A stretch of 64,000 nt of DNA from Jannaschia marina (GTDB lineage Bacteria > Pseudomonadota > Alphaproteobacteria > Rhodobacterales > Rhodobacteraceae), in assembly GCF_013404595.1 (NCBI RefSeq), contig NZ_JABVAX010000013.1, forward strand, positions 1 to 64,000, written 5' to 3'. How positions within the stretch are numbered: the first letter of the stretch is position 1; each line of letters opens with the position of its first letter. Positions 63,152-64,000 of the stretch are shown here, piece after piece. The notes beneath the pieces were generated by a model. The model was not told where the DNA came from. It did not search any database and saw only the letters and a program-made list of their open reading frames with translations. A program made the translations under genes and the position numbers.

Positions 63152-63180
63152 TTTGCAAAGCGCCCTTAGCAGGCTTTGCA
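63152..63180. promoter_or_regulatory. TTTGCAAA boxes upstream of the ScfR-type regulator
   Basis: TTTGCAAA at 63152-63159 is a perfect palindrome; TTTGCA follows at 63175-63180. They precede the ScfR-type gene and match the motif known for RamB and related regulators. Probable autoregulation. Confidence 0.5.
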
Positions 63181-63188
63181 GGCGACTG

Positions 63189-64000
63189 TCAGCCCGCGAG
63201 CGCGCGGTTGCGGCGGATGGTGAGCAGCGTGGCCACGACCGAGCAGCTGGCCGAAGCGATCATCAGTGCGACGAGCGGGAGCGCCCCGCCGCCGAACGCG
63301 AGGAGCCAGCCGGCCACGGCCGAGAGCGCAGCCCCTCCACCGATCATCATCGCGCCGCCGAGGCCCGAGGCGGTGCCGGCGAGATGCGGCTTGACCGAGA
63401 GCATCCCGGCGGTCGCGTTCGGGATGACGAGGCCGTTGCCGAGGCCCACGCAGGTCATGAACCCGAAGAAGACCCAGTGCGAGGTGAAGCCCGTCACCGT
63501 AAGGCCGCCGAGGAGCGCGAGGCCCGCGGCCTGACCGACGGCCCCGATCAGGATCATCCGGTCGATGCCCATCGCCTGCGAAAAGCGGCCCGAGATGCCG
63601 TTGCCCACGAGATAGCCGACGGCCGGCGCGCCGAAGAACAGGCCGAGCGTGGCGGGATCCATCGAGAAGACCTCCGTTCCGACGTAGGGGGCCCCGCCGA
63701 GGTAGGCGAAGAAGGAGCCGCTGGCGAAGGCGGAGGCGGCGCAATAGCCCCAGAACCGGCGGGAGGTCAGAAGCTCGGGATACTGGCGCACCTGCTCGCG
63801 CAGGTTGCCGGTGCCGCGCGGCGCGGTTTCGCCCAGGTCTCGGTAGGTCAGGATCCAGAGCAGGACGCCAGCGCCGAGCAGGAGCCAGAAGTTCGATTGC
63901 CAGCCGAACTGGGCTTCGAGTACGCCGCCGATGGCCGGGCCGACCATGGGGACGACCGACATGCCCATGGTGACGTAGCCCAGCATGGAGGCGGCCTTGT
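63189..64000 (-). CDS. MFS drug efflux transporter of the Bcr/CflA type, N-terminus beyond the window
   Basis: The C-terminal ~270 residues are present and the reading frame continues past the right edge (KAASMLGYVTMGMSVVPMVGPAIGGVLEAQFGWQ). The motif MVGPAIGGVL and helices such as LGLFFGAPAVGYLVGNGISG, ILIGAVGQAAGLALLGGL, GTASGLGGAMMIGGGAAL fit the Bcr/CflA family. The start codon is not in the window. Confidence 0.88.
   Translation of the reverse strand, partial: KAASMLGYVTMGMSVVPMVGPAIGGVLEAQFGWQSNFWLLLGAGVLLWILTYRDLGETAPRGTGNLREQVRQYPELLTSRRFWGYCAASAFASGSFFAYLGGAPYVGTEVFSMDPATLGLFFGAPAVGYLVGNGISGRFSQAMGIDRMILIGAVGQAAGLALLGGLTVTGFTSHWVFFGFMTCVGLGNGLVIPNATAGMLSVKPHLAGTASGLGGAMMIGGGAALSAVAGWLLAFGGGALPLVALMIASASCSVVATLLTIRRNRALAG

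Noticed and set aside
1..64000. CRISPR array, rRNA operon, insertion sequence
   Set aside because: I found no regularly spaced repeats, no rRNA-like stretch and no transposase or integrase frame.

Overview
The window looks like a chromosomal segment of a high-GC alphaproteobacterium of the Rhodobacteraceae (Roseobacter) type. The basis is the family content: cobS/cobT aerobic cobaltochelatase genes, a biliverdin-type bacteriophytochrome with its heme oxygenase, TRAP and ABC solute transporters, DUF427, an ScfR-type regulator, and strong GC bias with tightly overlapping ATGA gene junctions. No rRNA, complete tRNA or CRISPR array was found.

Layout. 1-4.36 kb is visibly richer in A/T and looks like the end of an acquired island: a subtilisin-like protease with a probable frameshift, a HigB toxin beside a HigA-ImmA/IrrE fusion, and a HIRAN-domain protein. 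It ends in a tRNA 3'-end-like sequence (4338-4358) that could be an attachment site. 4.55-8.5 kb is a polyamine cluster: speD, a rhomboid-protease/GNAT fusion, a membrane-anchored protein with a calcium-loop-like motif, and a membrane-embedded spermidine-synthase-like protein. 8.67-16.69 kb is a LacI-controlled sugar locus with a substrate-binding protein, two ABC permeases, a GH63/MGH-like glycosidase, an ABC ATPase and a D-lyxose/D-mannose isomerase. The set would fit import of a mannosyl compound such as mannosylglycerate, intracellular cleavage and conversion of mannose to fructose. 16.87-20.0 kb is bphO-bphP.

20.34-34.67 kb is one long co-directional cluster: TRAP dctPQM, an IclR regulator, then a pim-like beta-oxidation set (fused hydratase/dehydrogenase, thiolase, paired large/small acyl-CoA dehydrogenases, thioesterase, hydratase, nitronate-monooxygenase-like flavoprotein, acyl-CoA ligase) ending in a clear glutaryl-CoA dehydrogenase. 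It reads as uptake and degradation of dicarboxylates of the pimelate type. 34.85-64 kb is mostly housekeeping or mixed: ClC channel, D-lactate dehydrogenase, Xaa-Pro aminopeptidase, cobT/cobS with two small secreted proteins between them, DUF2235 hydrolase, J-domain protein, BolA, two DUF4177-like paralogues flanking a broken alpha/beta hydrolase, gatB, a TetR operon with a perfect operator, lytic transglycosylase, several transporters, YebC, argP/argO, thermonuclease-like protein, CoxG-like protein, ScfR regulator and the C-terminal part of an MFS efflux pump cut by the right edge.

Seven genes show reading-frame damage (near 76, 4962, 6281, 9358-9365, 10040, 11195 and 47504-47512). Six lie in the first 11.3 kb and several sit in homopolymers or dinucleotide repeats, so either this end of the sequence has consensus errors or these loci are decaying. 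All functional assignments come from reading motifs in the translations; no database search was run.
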